A stretch of 64,000 nt of DNA from Lentzea sp. NEAU-D7 (GTDB taxonomy: Bacteria; Actinomycetota; Actinomycetes; Mycobacteriales; Pseudonocardiaceae): positions 186,001 to 250,000 of the forward strand of contig NZ_JAPJDL010000011.1 of NCBI RefSeq assembly GCF_026242055.1, given 5' to 3'. This document shows, piece by piece, positions 1-7,156 of the stretch. The notes under the pieces were generated by a model. It did no database searches. It was not told the DNA's origin and saw nothing but the letters and a program-made list of their open reading frames with translations. Within the stretch, counting starts at the first letter, position 1, and each line of letters starts with the position of its first letter. The position numbers were made by a program, and so were the translations under genes.

Positions 1-444
1 CAGGACGAACCGGCCCGGCACCGCCTGCAACGCGTCGACGGCGGCGTCGGCGTGGTCGGTGGTCCGCAGGCCGTGCGACCAGTCGACGGTCGTGGTGACA
101 CCGGCGTCGAGCGCCTCGGCCGCGCCCAGGAGGTTGCCGGCGTGGACGTCCTCCGGCCGGAAGACCTTGCCCCACTCCAGGTAGTACCAGACGAAGTACT
201 GCGTGAGCGTCCAGTCGGCCCCGTAGCCGCGCATCGCCGTCTGCCACAGGTGCCGGTGCGTGTCGATCATGCCCGGCATGACGATGCCGTTTGTGGCGTC
301 GATCTCGACGGTCCCCTCCGGCACCTCCAGCCGCGGCCCGATCGCGGCGATCCGGTCGCCGGCGACGAGGACGTCGTGATCGACGAGCGGCTGGCGGCCG
401 TCCATGGTCAGGACAGTGCCGTTTCTCAGGACGACGGAACTCAT
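1..444 (-). CDS. Amidohydrolase family protein, N-terminal part (cut by window edge)
   Basis: The 148 visible residues are the start of a TIM-barrel amidohydrolase of the cytosine deaminase/TRZ type: a small beta domain (about residues 1-55) and then the metal-binding D61-T-H63-R-H65 motif (second and third metal-site His) in the first barrel strand. These enzymes hydrolyse amino or chloro groups on heterocycles; the substrate cannot be read from this fragment. The ATG at 444 follows a GGGAG-like ribosome site. The IclR gene lies just upstream on the same strand, and a 14-bp palindrome also present upstream of that IclR gene sits 24-37 bp before this start, so IclR is the likely regulator. 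The C-terminus, including the remaining metal ligands, lies outside the window. Confidence 0.85.
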   Translation of the reverse strand, partial: MSSVVLRNGTVLTMDGRQPLVDHDVLVAGDRIAAIGPRLEVPEGTVEIDATNGIVMPGMIDTHRHLWQTAMRGYGADWTLTQYFVWYYLEWGKVFRPEDVHAGNLLGAAEALDAGVTTTVDWSHGLRTTDHADAAVDALQAVPGRFVL

Positions 445-467
445 CGGGAACTCCCTTGACCGTCTGG

Positions 468-481
468 CGGACAGGTGTCCG
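468..481. promoter_or_regulatory. Predicted IclR operator, copy 1
   Basis: Arms CGGACA and TGTCCG around a 2-bp centre (CGGACAGGTGTCCG). The same 14-mer, read from the other strand, recurs at 1339-1352. It lies 24 bp before the amidohydrolase start. A weak promoter (-35 TTGACC 514-509, -10 GACGAT 491-486) would place it near the transcription start. IclR-family regulators bind such short palindromes. Confidence 0.7.
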
Positions 482-518
482 TTGAATCGTCAACCTTCGA
501 CGGCCGCGGGTCAACCCC

Positions 519-1325
519 TCAGGACGCGACGACCTCGTGCGGCACCGCGCCGAGCCGGGCGAAGTCGGCGCTGATCTCGCCCGCGACCTGCAGCAGGAGG
601 GGCAGGTGGTGCTCGACCATGTGCTCGACCGACGTCTCGGACGCGTGGCAGTTGACGTTGATCCCGGCCACGACCCTGCCGCTGCCGTCGCGCAACGGCG
701 CCGCGACCGACCGGATGCCCAGCGCGAGCTGCTCGTCGGTCAGCGCCCAGCCGCGCGCCCGGACGTCCCGCAGCTCGGCGTCCCGCTCGGCCGCGTCCGG
801 CTGCCAGCGCGACGTCAGTCCGGACCGGGTCGGCTGCGCGAGCACGGCCTCCAGCTCGTCCGGCGGCAGGGCGGCGAGCTGCACCTTCCCCAGCGACGTC
901 GGCAGTGCCGGGAACCGCGTGCCGATCTGCACGGACAGCGTGACGATCTTCGGCACGGCGACCCGCGCGACGTAGACGATGTCCGGCCCGTCGAGCTGTG
1001 CGATCGACACGGACTCGTTGGTGCGGGCGCACAGCCGTTCCATGTGCGGGCGGGCGACGTCCCACAGGCCCATCGACCGCACGTACGCGACGCCGAGGTC
1101 GAGCACCCGCGGCGTGAGCGCGAAGCCGGCCTCGCTCTGCCGCACGTAGCCGAGCTCGGCGAGCGTGAGCAGGATGCGGCGCGTGGTCGGCCGTGCGAGC
1201 CCGGTGGCCGAGGCGACCTCGCTGAGCGTCATCACCGGGCGCAGCGGCCGGAACGCGCGGATCACGTCCAGGCCGCGGGCGAGCGCCTCGATGAAGTCGG
1301 GGCCGGTGTCAGGGCGAGCAGGCAT
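519..1325 (-). CDS. IclR family transcriptional regulator
   Basis: 268 residues, the usual IclR length. An N-terminal winged helix-turn-helix (about residues 12-75, with TLSEVASATGLARPTTRRIL as the recognition region) precedes a GAF-like effector domain that keeps family features such as VARVAVPKI and the SLGKVQLAALPPDEL stretch. PcaR/PobR-like members respond to aromatic or amide metabolites. It probably controls the adjacent amidohydrolase and itself, since identical 14-bp palindromes lie before both genes. The ATG at 1325 is preceded by a GATATC -10-like box 8 nt upstream, so the mRNA may have almost no leader. Confidence 0.92.
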   Translation of the reverse strand: MPARPDTGPDFIEALARGLDVIRAFRPLRPVMTLSEVASATGLARPTTRRILLTLAELGYVRQSEAGFALTPRVLDLGVAYVRSMGLWDVARPHMERLCARTNESVSIAQLDGPDIVYVARVAVPKIVTLSVQIGTRFPALPTSLGKVQLAALPPDELEAVLAQPTRSGLTSRWQPDAAERDAELRDVRARGWALTDEQLALGIRSVAAPLRDGSGRVVAGINVNCHASETSVEHMVEHHLPLLLQVAGEISADFARLGAVPHEVVAS

Positions 1326-1338
1326 GTGCCCACGATAT

Positions 1339-1352
1339 CGGACACCTGTCCG
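1339..1352. promoter_or_regulatory. Predicted IclR operator, copy 2 (autoregulatory)
   Basis: CGGACACCTGTCCG is the exact reverse complement of the site at 468-481. It abuts the GATATC -10-like element of the iclR gene (1339-1334), so bound protein would cover the core promoter. This fits the autorepression common in the family. Confidence 0.7.
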
Positions 1353-1385
1353 TTCAGCGGGCGACCAGCTTCCTGCCCGTGGAAC

Positions 1386-2360
1386 TCACGGCTGGGGGAC
1401 CGCTTCCTCCTTTCGGCGGGACCGCAGGCTGGTCAGGGTGACGACGCCCAGCGTCGCGACGATGACGGCCAGCGAGACCGGGGTCGGGATCGTCGGCACG
1501 CCGGGCCACACGCCGTGCGCCCAGTGCAGCACCAGCTTCACCCCGATGAACGCCAGGATGATCGCGAGACCGTGGTTGAGGTGCACGAGCTTGGCGAGCA
1601 ACGACTGCAGCACGAAGTACAGCGCCCGCAGGCCGAGCAGCGCGAACGCGTTGGTGGTGAACACGAGGTACGGGTCCTCGGTGATGCCGTACACCGCCGG
1701 CACCGAGTCGATCGCGAACACGACGTCGGTCGCGAAGACCGCCACCACCACGATCGCGAGCGGGGTGAGAGCCCTCCGGCCGTTCTCGCGGACGGTCATC
1801 CTGGTGCCGCGGTAGTCGTCGGTGACCGGCATCAGCCTGCGCAGCAACCGCACCGACAGCATCTTTGAGGTGTCCTTCGCCTCCGGCTCACCGGCGAGGG
1901 CCGAGTGCAGGATCTTCAGCGCGGAGGCGAACAGGACGAGACCGAACACCAGGAACGCCCAGGTCCCGGCCGACAGCATCGCGGCACCGGCCGCGATGAA
2001 GATGCCGCGCAGCACCAGTGCGCCGATGATGCCGTAGAGCAGCACGCGCTGCTGGATCTCCGACGGCACGCTGAACGCGGCGAGCAGCAGCATGAAGACG
2101 AAGAGGTTGTCCACCGAGAGGGACTTCTCCACCACGAACCCGGTGACGAACTCCAGCGACTGACCGCTGCCGAACTCGAACCACAGCCAGAGCCCGAACA
2201 GCAGCGGCAGCGTCAGGTAGAAGACCGACCAGCCCGCCGCTTCTTTGACCGACACCTCGTGCGGGCGGCGGGTCACCAGGAAGTCGACCACCAGCAGGGC
2301 GACCAGCACGGCGATGCTCACGAACCACAGACCGGGCGACGCCACGGAGTGCACGGGCAC
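1386..2360 (-). CDS. TerC family integral membrane protein
   Basis: 324 residues from the preferred GTG. It has about 7-9 membrane helices with the TerC hallmarks: acidic residues in helices (VEKSLSVDNLFVF and TDVVFAIDSVPAV), both Asp-rich segments of the metal-transport fold. TerC/Alx/YkoY proteins export manganese, often to metallate exported enzymes. I place the start at GTG 2360 (or the in-frame GTG 2354) because a strong GAGGAGG site (2371-2365) precedes it and the upstream 66 nt belong to a structured RNA leader. A start at 2426 would fall in a riboswitch stem. The divergent neighbour is a MerR regulator. Confidence 0.92.
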   Translation of the reverse strand: MPVHSVASPGLWFVSIAVLVALLVVDFLVTRRPHEVSVKEAAGWSVFYLTLPLLFGLWLWFEFGSGQSLEFVTGFVVEKSLSVDNLFVFMLLLAAFSVPSEIQQRVLLYGIIGALVLRGIFIAAGAAMLSAGTWAFLVFGLVLFASALKILHSALAGEPEAKDTSKMLSVRLLRRLMPVTDDYRGTRMTVRENGRRALTPLAIVVVAVFATDVVFAIDSVPAVYGITEDPYLVFTTNAFALLGLRALYFVLQSLLAKLVHLNHGLAIILAFIGVKLVLHWAHGVWPGVPTIPTPVSLAVIVATLGVVTLTSLRSRRKEEAVPQP

Positions 2361-2364
2361 AAAG

Positions 2365-2476
2365 CCTCCTCGAACAGGATCGTTCGAGGTCTCCTTCACC
2401 CGGCGCGGGCGGTCTCCCGAGGACACCTCGGGGTGTCCGTACTGACCGGGCAGACGCTTGGGAAGTACTCCCCTCG
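2365..2476 (-). promoter_or_regulatory. yybP-ykoY type (Mn2+) riboswitch upstream of terC
   Basis: Read on the minus strand, the leader starts CGAGG-GGAGTA (2476-2466) and closes with GGAGA-CCTCG (2394-2385). CGAGG/CCTCG forms P1, and GGAGTA/GGAGA correspond to the conserved L1 and L3 bulges of the yybP-ykoY class. Inside are a 7-bp hairpin (2438-2432 with 2427-2421) and a CCCGG/CCGGG helix. The 3' P1 strand CCTCG also starts CCTCGAAC (2389-2382), which can pair perfectly with GTTCGAGG (2375-2368) and so bury the GAGGAGG ribosome site. P1 and this sequestering hairpin exclude each other, so metal binding should turn translation on. Family knowledge: this RNA senses Mn2+ and commonly precedes TerC genes. 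Confidence 0.85.
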
Positions 2477-2482
2477 TCGGTC

Positions 2483-2511
2483 AGCATAGGTAAAGAGATG
2501 GTAATGCTCAA
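2483..2511 (-). promoter_or_regulatory. Promoter of the terC riboswitch transcript
   Basis: -35 TTGAGC (2511-2506), a 17-bp spacer, -10 TATGCT (2488-2483). The expected start of transcription near 2476 coincides with the first base of P1 of the riboswitch, which supports both calls. Confidence 0.65.
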
Positions 2512-2529
2512 GTAAGTCGATCGTGTGGG

Positions 2530-2560
2530 TTGCATCTCAAGCCGCTTGAGGTCCGATAGT
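2530..2560 (+). promoter_or_regulatory. MerR-type autoregulated promoter with palindromic operator
   Basis: -35 TTGCAT (2530-2535) and -10 GATAGT (2555-2560) are separated by 19 bp, the overlong spacing typical of MerR-controlled promoters. The spacer carries the perfect palindrome CTCAAG-CCG-CTTGAG (2536-2550). The ATG of the MerR gene is 6 nt after the -10 box, so the transcript would be leaderless. Confidence 0.75.
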
Positions 2561-2566
2561 GGCCTC

Positions 2567-3604
2567 ATGAACGACACCAGGCTGTACGCGATCGGAGAGG
2601 TGGCTCGCCGCACCGGGCTGAGCGTCAGCGCCATCCGGTTCTACTCCGACGAGGGCATCGTCGCCCCCGCCGAGGTCACCGCGGCCGGGCACCGGCTCTA
2701 CGACGTCCACGCGATCGCCCGGCTGGAGTTCGTCAGCACGTTGCGCGAACTGGACGCGGGGCTCGACGACATCCGGCGGCTGCTGGACGGCCGCGTGACG
2801 CTCTCCGAGCTCGCCACCGCGCACCTGTCCCGGTTGGACGACCAGGCCCGCCGCATCCGGTCGAGGCGAGCGGTGCTGCGGACGATCGCCCGGCAGCACA
2901 CCGAAGCCGAGCAGGTGATCCTCATGCACAAGCTGGTGGGGATGTCCGACGAGGAGCGCGATCGGCTGTTCGACGACTTCTGGAACGAGATCAGCGAGGG
3001 CCTCGAGGTCAGCCCCGAGTTCCTCGGGCTCATGCGCAACGGCCGTCTGGTCCTGCCGGACGAGCCGGCCACCGAGCAGTTGGAGGCGTGGATCGAGCTG
3101 GCGAACCTCCTGCAGGACGCGGACTTCCGCCGTGAGGTGAAGAAGGCGTTGCGGGAGACCTTCACCGGGCCCGCCGCCGCGATGATGACGTCGGCGGAGA
3201 TGGTGGGCGCGTTCGAACGGGGAGGCGCGATCTTCGTGCGGGCGCAGGAGGCGCAGCAGGCCGGTGAACCGGCGGACTCGTCGCTGGGGCGTGAGATCGC
3301 CGGTCTCTACGCGTCTTATCTGGGGGAGATCACCGAGACCCCGGACAGTCCTGAGTACCGCGAGAAGCTCGCGGCCGGCGTGCTCGACATCGAACGGCTG
3401 CACCTGGAGTCGATCGAGGAGGCCACCACGTCCACCGATCCGTACACCCGGTACCAGTCGCTGGTGGCGATCATCGACGGGACCGCGAAGGAGGCCGCCG
3501 AGTTCATGCCGTTCGCCTGGCTGTCGGCGGCACTCAAGGCCTCTGTGTCCCCCTTGGGGGCTACACGCGAATGTCCACCGCACGGTGACGTCCCAGAGGC
3601 GTGA
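2567..3604 (+). CDS. MerR family transcriptional regulator with long C-terminal sensor
   Basis: 345 residues. The N-terminal MerR winged helix-turn-helix is clear (LYAIGEVARRTGLSVSAIRF, about residues 5-75), followed by a short coiled dimerisation segment (about 75-115) and about 220 mostly helical residues I do not recognise. This is far longer than metal-sensing MerR proteins, so a drug- or metabolite-binding sensor is likely, as in TipA-like regulators; no TipAS or GyrI-like motif is evident. The ATG at 2567 is chosen over upstream codons because it fits the leaderless promoter and starts right at the HTH. It probably regulates itself and perhaps the CPBP/kinase genes downstream. Confidence 0.88.
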   Translation: MNDTRLYAIGEVARRTGLSVSAIRFYSDEGIVAPAEVTAAGHRLYDVHAIARLEFVSTLRELDAGLDDIRRLLDGRVTLSELATAHLSRLDDQARRIRSRRAVLRTIARQHTEAEQVILMHKLVGMSDEERDRLFDDFWNEISEGLEVSPEFLGLMRNGRLVLPDEPATEQLEAWIELANLLQDADFRREVKKALRETFTGPAAAMMTSAEMVGAFERGGAIFVRAQEAQQAGEPADSSLGREIAGLYASYLGEITETPDSPEYREKLAAGVLDIERLHLESIEEATTSTDPYTRYQSLVAIIDGTAKEAAEFMPFAWLSAALKASVSPLGATRECPPHGDVPEA

Positions 3605-3623
3605 AATCCCTAACGTTCCGGCC

Positions 3624-4451
3624 ATGCGATTTCTGAAGCAGTTCCTCCTGGTCGCGGCCGTCTCGTTCGTGGGTGCCACCGGCGTGCAGGCGCTGGGGTG
3701 GAACGCGCCGCTCACGCTGGTCGCCGGTGTCGTCGCGGCGGCGCTGGCACTGGCCGCGTACGCCTGGGTGGTGCGCAGGACCGAACGCCGGGAGCCCACC
3801 GAGGTCTCGTTGAAGATCGCCGCGGGAGCTCTCGGTCGCGGTGTCCTCGCCGGACTCGCGATGTTCGGCGCGGTGATCCTGAACATCACCTTCCTCGGCG
3901 GGTACGAGGTGCGCGGCTGGGGCTCGGTGTCCGGCATGATCGCGATCTTCGGGTTCATGGTCGCCGTCGCGGTGACCGAGGAGCTGATGTACCGCGGCGT
4001 CGTGTTCCGCATCGTCGAGGAGCACCTCGGCACGTGGCTCTCGCTGGTCCTGAGTGGACTCGTGTTCGGCTTCGCGCACATCTTCAACCCGAACGCCACG
4101 GTGTGGAGCTCGCTCGCCATCGCGATCGAGGCAGGGCTCATGCTCGGCGCCGCGTACGTGGCCACGCGCAACCTGTGGGTGCCGATCGGGGTGCACTTCG
4201 CGTGGAACTTCGCCCAGGGTGGCATCTTCAGCACCAGCGTCTCCGGCCAGGACGCGCCGCAGGGGCTGCTGGACGGCGTCACGTCCGGTCCCGCGCTCGT
4301 CACCGGTGGGGCGTTCGGGCCGGAGGCGAGCGTGTACTCGGTGCTGGCCGGACTGGTCGTCACGGCGGCGTTCCTGTGGCTGGCGAAGCGCAGGGGCAAC
4401 GTCCTGCCGCGCCGCGGTCGTGCCGCGTCGGCCGCTACTCTCGCCGCGTGA
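3624..4451 (+). CDS. CPBP family intramembrane metalloprotease
   Basis: 275 residues, about seven or eight membrane helices. The three motifs of the CPBP (Abi/Rce1-like) family are intact: EE119-120xxxR124 (EELMYRG), FxxxH152 (FGFAHIFNP) and HxxxN (H191FAWN195), forming the glutamate-activated active site in the membrane. The family cleaves membrane or prenylated peptides and in bacteria is linked to peptide self-immunity and signalling. A TAACGT -10 box 7 nt before the ATG suggests a leaderless mRNA. The stop overlaps the next GTG (GTGA), so it is translationally coupled to the histidine kinase, suggesting a shared envelope-signalling role. Confidence 0.92.
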   Translation: MRFLKQFLLVAAVSFVGATGVQALGWNAPLTLVAGVVAAALALAAYAWVVRRTERREPTEVSLKIAAGALGRGVLAGLAMFGAVILNITFLGGYEVRGWGSVSGMIAIFGFMVAVAVTEELMYRGVVFRIVEEHLGTWLSLVLSGLVFGFAHIFNPNATVWSSLAIAIEAGLMLGAAYVATRNLWVPIGVHFAWNFAQGGIFSTSVSGQDAPQGLLDGVTSGPALVTGGAFGPEASVYSVLAGLVVTAAFLWLAKRRGNVLPRRGRAASAATLAA

Positions 4452-5572
4452 TCAGCCTTCAGCGGTGGCGCGCCTGGGACGTTCGCGTCCAGGACGCGCC
4501 ACTGGCGTTGTTCCTCGCGCTGGGGTCGCTGGTGCCCGCCCTGCACGACAAGGGCACCCAGCTCGGAGGACTGCCGAACCGGCCGTTCGACGCGCTGGCT
4601 CTCGCGGTGATCGCGTTCGAGTGCCTGCCGCTGGTCGTCCGCCGGAAGTGGCCGCTGGTCTGCCTCGCTGTGGTGTCGGTGGCGTTCGCCGTCGACCAGC
4701 TGCGCGGTTACCACACCGTCGCCGGCACGGCCCTGCCGATCGCGTTGATCAGCGCCGGGCTGCACCTGTCGCACCACCGGCGCGGCACCGTGATCGCGCT
4801 CTCCGCCGGATACGTGGGGTTGTCCGTCGCGCTGGACCTGAACGGCGCCACGGAAGGCGTGGCCGGGTTCGTCACGTTCTACCTGGCGGTGGCCGCCGCG
4901 TGGGGGATCGGCGCGTGGCTGCGGCTCGCGCGCAGCGCCGAGGAGGAACGCCGCCGGCACGTCGCCGCGGCGACCCGTGTCGCGGAACGGACGTTGATCG
5001 CCCGTGAGCTCCACGACGTCGTCACCCACCACGTGACGGCGATGGTGGTGCAGGCCGAGGCCGCGCGGTACCTGACCGCGGCCCCCGACCGGCTGGACCA
5101 GACGTTGCGGGCGATCACCGACACCGGCCGGCGGTCGCTGTCGGACCTGCGGCACCTGCTCGACCTGCTGAACCCCGACCACAGCACGGAGACGGTCGGG
5201 GACCTGCGCACCCTGGTCGAGCAGACCCGGCTGGCCGGGCAGCCCGTGCAGTTCGCGGAGGAGGGCGAGGCGGCGCGGGACGCGGGCAGCGCCGAGGCCG
5301 TCGCGTACCGGGTGGTGCAGGAGGCGTTGACGAACGCGTTGAAGTACGCGCACGGCAACCCGACGAACGTGCACGTGCGTTACGGGGAAAGGGAAATCAC
5401 CGTGGAGGTCGGTACCGAGGGCGCGAGGTCGGCCACGGCGGTCGGAGGCAGCGGCCGCGGCCTGGCAGGGCTGCGCGAGCGCGTCGACGTGCTGGGCGGC
5501 GAGTTCTCGGCGGGACAACGCGACGGCGGCTTCGTGGTCACGGCGCGCATCCCGGCGGGGAACCCGGCGTGA
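4448..5572 (+). CDS. Sensor histidine kinase (HisKA_3/NarL type)
   Basis: 374 residues. The N-terminal half is a membrane sensor of about five or six helices with very short loops. The HisKA_3 box ARELH189DVVTHHVTAM supplies the phosphoacceptor, and an HATPase_c domain follows (QEALTNALKYAHG N-box, GRGLAGLRERV G-box). The GTG start overlaps the CPBP stop and the stop overlaps the response regulator start, giving a tight three-gene operon. The lack of an extracytoplasmic domain suggests it senses membrane state or a signal produced by its CPBP neighbour (inference). Confidence 0.93.
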   Translation: MISLQRWRAWDVRVQDAPLALFLALGSLVPALHDKGTQLGGLPNRPFDALALAVIAFECLPLVVRRKWPLVCLAVVSVAFAVDQLRGYHTVAGTALPIALISAGLHLSHHRRGTVIALSAGYVGLSVALDLNGATEGVAGFVTFYLAVAAAWGIGAWLRLARSAEEERRRHVAAATRVAERTLIARELHDVVTHHVTAMVVQAEAARYLTAAPDRLDQTLRAITDTGRRSLSDLRHLLDLLNPDHSTETVGDLRTLVEQTRLAGQPVQFAEEGEAARDAGSAEAVAYRVVQEALTNALKYAHGNPTNVHVRYGEREITVEVGTEGARSATAVGGSGRGLAGLRERVDVLGGEFSAGQRDGGFVVTARIPAGNPA

Positions 5573-6225
5573 GCGCACCGGTTCGCGTGCTGGTGTGCGA
5601 CGACCAGGCGCTCATCCGCACAGGGTTCGCCACGATCATCGACGCCCAGCCGGACCTCGAGGTCGTGGGGGAGTGCGGGGACGGGCGCGCGGCGGTCGAC
5701 CTCGCCCGCAGGCTGACCCCGGACGTCGTCGTGATGGACGTGCGGATGCCGGTGCTCGACGGCATCGGGGCGACCCGGCTGCTGGCGGGCGCCGGCGTCC
5801 CCGACCCCGTGAAGGTTCTCGTGGTCACGACGTTCAACCTCGACGAGTACGTCTACGAGGCGCTGCGGGCCGGTGCGAGCGGGTTCCTGCTCAAGGACGC
5901 GCCACCGGCCCAGCTGCTGCACGGCATCCGGACCGTGGCGAGCGGTGCCGCGCTGCTCGCGCCGGAGGTGACCCGGCAGCTCGTCGGCAGGTTCGCGGCG
6001 CGCATCCGGCCCGCCGGGGAGGTCGCGGAGACCCAGCTGGCACCGCGTGAGCTCGAAGTCCTGCGGCTGATCGCCGAGGGCCTGTCGAACAGCGAGATCG
6101 CCGCGGCCCTGGTCATCAGCCAGGAGACGGTGAAGACGTACGTGTCGCGCATCCTCACCAAGCTCGACCTGCGCGACCGGGTGCAGGCCGTCGTCTACGC
6201 CTATCGCCGCGGCCTGGTCACCTAG
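5569..6225 (+). CDS. LuxR/NarL family response regulator
   Basis: 218 residues: receiver domain (about 1-120) with acidic pocket D11-D12 and phosphoacceptor D57 in VVVMDVRMP, then a LuxR helix-turn-helix (about 150-210, LAPRELEVLRLIAEGLSNSEIAAAL). It is the cognate partner of the kinase at 4448-5572, joined by a GTGA overlap. Target genes are not evident. A 14-bp tandem repeat covers its stop codon. Confidence 0.95.
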   Translation: MSAPVRVLVCDDQALIRTGFATIIDAQPDLEVVGECGDGRAAVDLARRLTPDVVVMDVRMPVLDGIGATRLLAGAGVPDPVKVLVVTTFNLDEYVYEALRAGASGFLLKDAPPAQLLHGIRTVASGAALLAPEVTRQLVGRFAARIRPAGEVAETQLAPRELEVLRLIAEGLSNSEIAAALVISQETVKTYVSRILTKLDLRDRVQAVVYAYRRGLVT

Positions 6226-6238
6226 GCCTGGTCACCTG
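6211..6238. repeat. 14-bp tandem duplication over a stop codon
   Basis: GGCCTGGTCACCTA followed directly by GGCCTGGTCACCTG. The first copy holds the last codons of the response regulator and its TAG stop; the second lies in the spacer. It looks like a replication-slippage duplication. Confidence 0.7.
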
Positions 6239-6316
6239 GGCCCGTCGGCAGGCGAGAGTGCCGTCATCACCACCGCCGAACACCTGCGACACAAGATCGA
6301 ATTCTGATAGACAGCA

Positions 6317-7093
6317 GTGGTGGACCGACGTGAACTCAGCGCTCTCGCGCACGCAGACCATCCGATTTCGGCTCCGTTGAGCGACAGCACGGTGGAGCAC
6401 CTCCTCCGCCGGGCCGTCCGCGGGCCGGACGATCATCTGCTCGATCTGGGCTGCGGCGACGGCACCTGGTTGCTACGCGCGCTGCAGGCGCACGACCGCG
6501 CAACGGCTGTCGGAGTCGACATCTCGGGTGCAGGCTTCGACCACGTCCTCGGCGAGGCCGCCCGGCTCGGTCTGGAAGAGCGGCTGGAACTGCGCCGCCA
6601 GGACGTCGCCGAGTACCGGTCGACCAGGAAAGCGGACCTGGTGCTCAGCGTGGGAGCCGCCTACGCGTTCGGCGGGCTGCTCCCCACGTTGAACGCCGCT
6701 CGAGAGCATCTCGCCGAAGACGGGATGCTCCTGCTCGGCGACTGCTTCTGGGAGCGCGAACCCGACGCCGCCGTCCGAGCGCAACAGGAGGGCGGTTCGC
6801 AGAAGTACGCGGATCTCCCGACCACCGTGGCCCAGGTCGTCGCCGACGGATGGACACCGGTCTACGGGTACATCAGCACCATCGCGGAGTGGGACGAGTA
6901 CGAGTGGTGCTGGACCGGCACCCTCGCCCGGTGGGCCCTCGACAATCCCGAACACCCCGACAGCGACCTCGCTCTGCAGATGTCGGAGGCCCACCGCACC
7001 AGCTGGCTGGGCGGCTACCGCGGATTTCTCGGGTTCGTCGTCCTCTTGCTGCGGCGCACACCTCCTCCCGCGGCATCGACCGAGGTGTCCTGA
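6317..7093 (+). CDS. SAM-dependent methyltransferase (class I)
   Basis: 258 residues. Motif I LLDLGCGDGTWLL (about 42-54) and the following acidic residue in VGVDISG define the S-adenosylmethionine site. LVLSVGAAYAFGG matches motif III-IV of small-molecule methyltransferases, and the W-rich C-terminal half (EWDEYEWCWTG) resembles class I enzymes acting on small acceptors. Substrate unknown. Two adjacent GTG codons (6317, 6320) could start it; a GATAGA -10-like box at 6306-6311 makes a leaderless start plausible. It stands alone between a two-component operon and a secreted esterase. Confidence 0.85.
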   Translation: MVDRRELSALAHADHPISAPLSDSTVEHLLRRAVRGPDDHLLDLGCGDGTWLLRALQAHDRATAVGVDISGAGFDHVLGEAARLGLEERLELRRQDVAEYRSTRKADLVLSVGAAYAFGGLLPTLNAAREHLAEDGMLLLGDCFWEREPDAAVRAQQEGGSQKYADLPTTVAQVVADGWTPVYGYISTIAEWDEYEWCWTGTLARWALDNPEHPDSDLALQMSEAHRTSWLGGYRGFLGFVVLLLRRTPPPAASTEVS

Positions 7094-7156
7094 GGGCCGT
7101 CTTACCAGGTGATCACAAGACGTGACCCGGTCGTCACGAAGCGATAGGAACCGGGT

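Noticed and set aside
2361-2426. Longer TerC reading starting at 2426
   Set aside because: The extra 22 residues would be translated from the riboswitch stem; GAGGAGG lies just before GTG 2360.
2537-5578. 1013-residue minus-strand frame opposite MerR, CPBP and kinase genes
   Set aside because: Same antisense artefact of high GC third positions.
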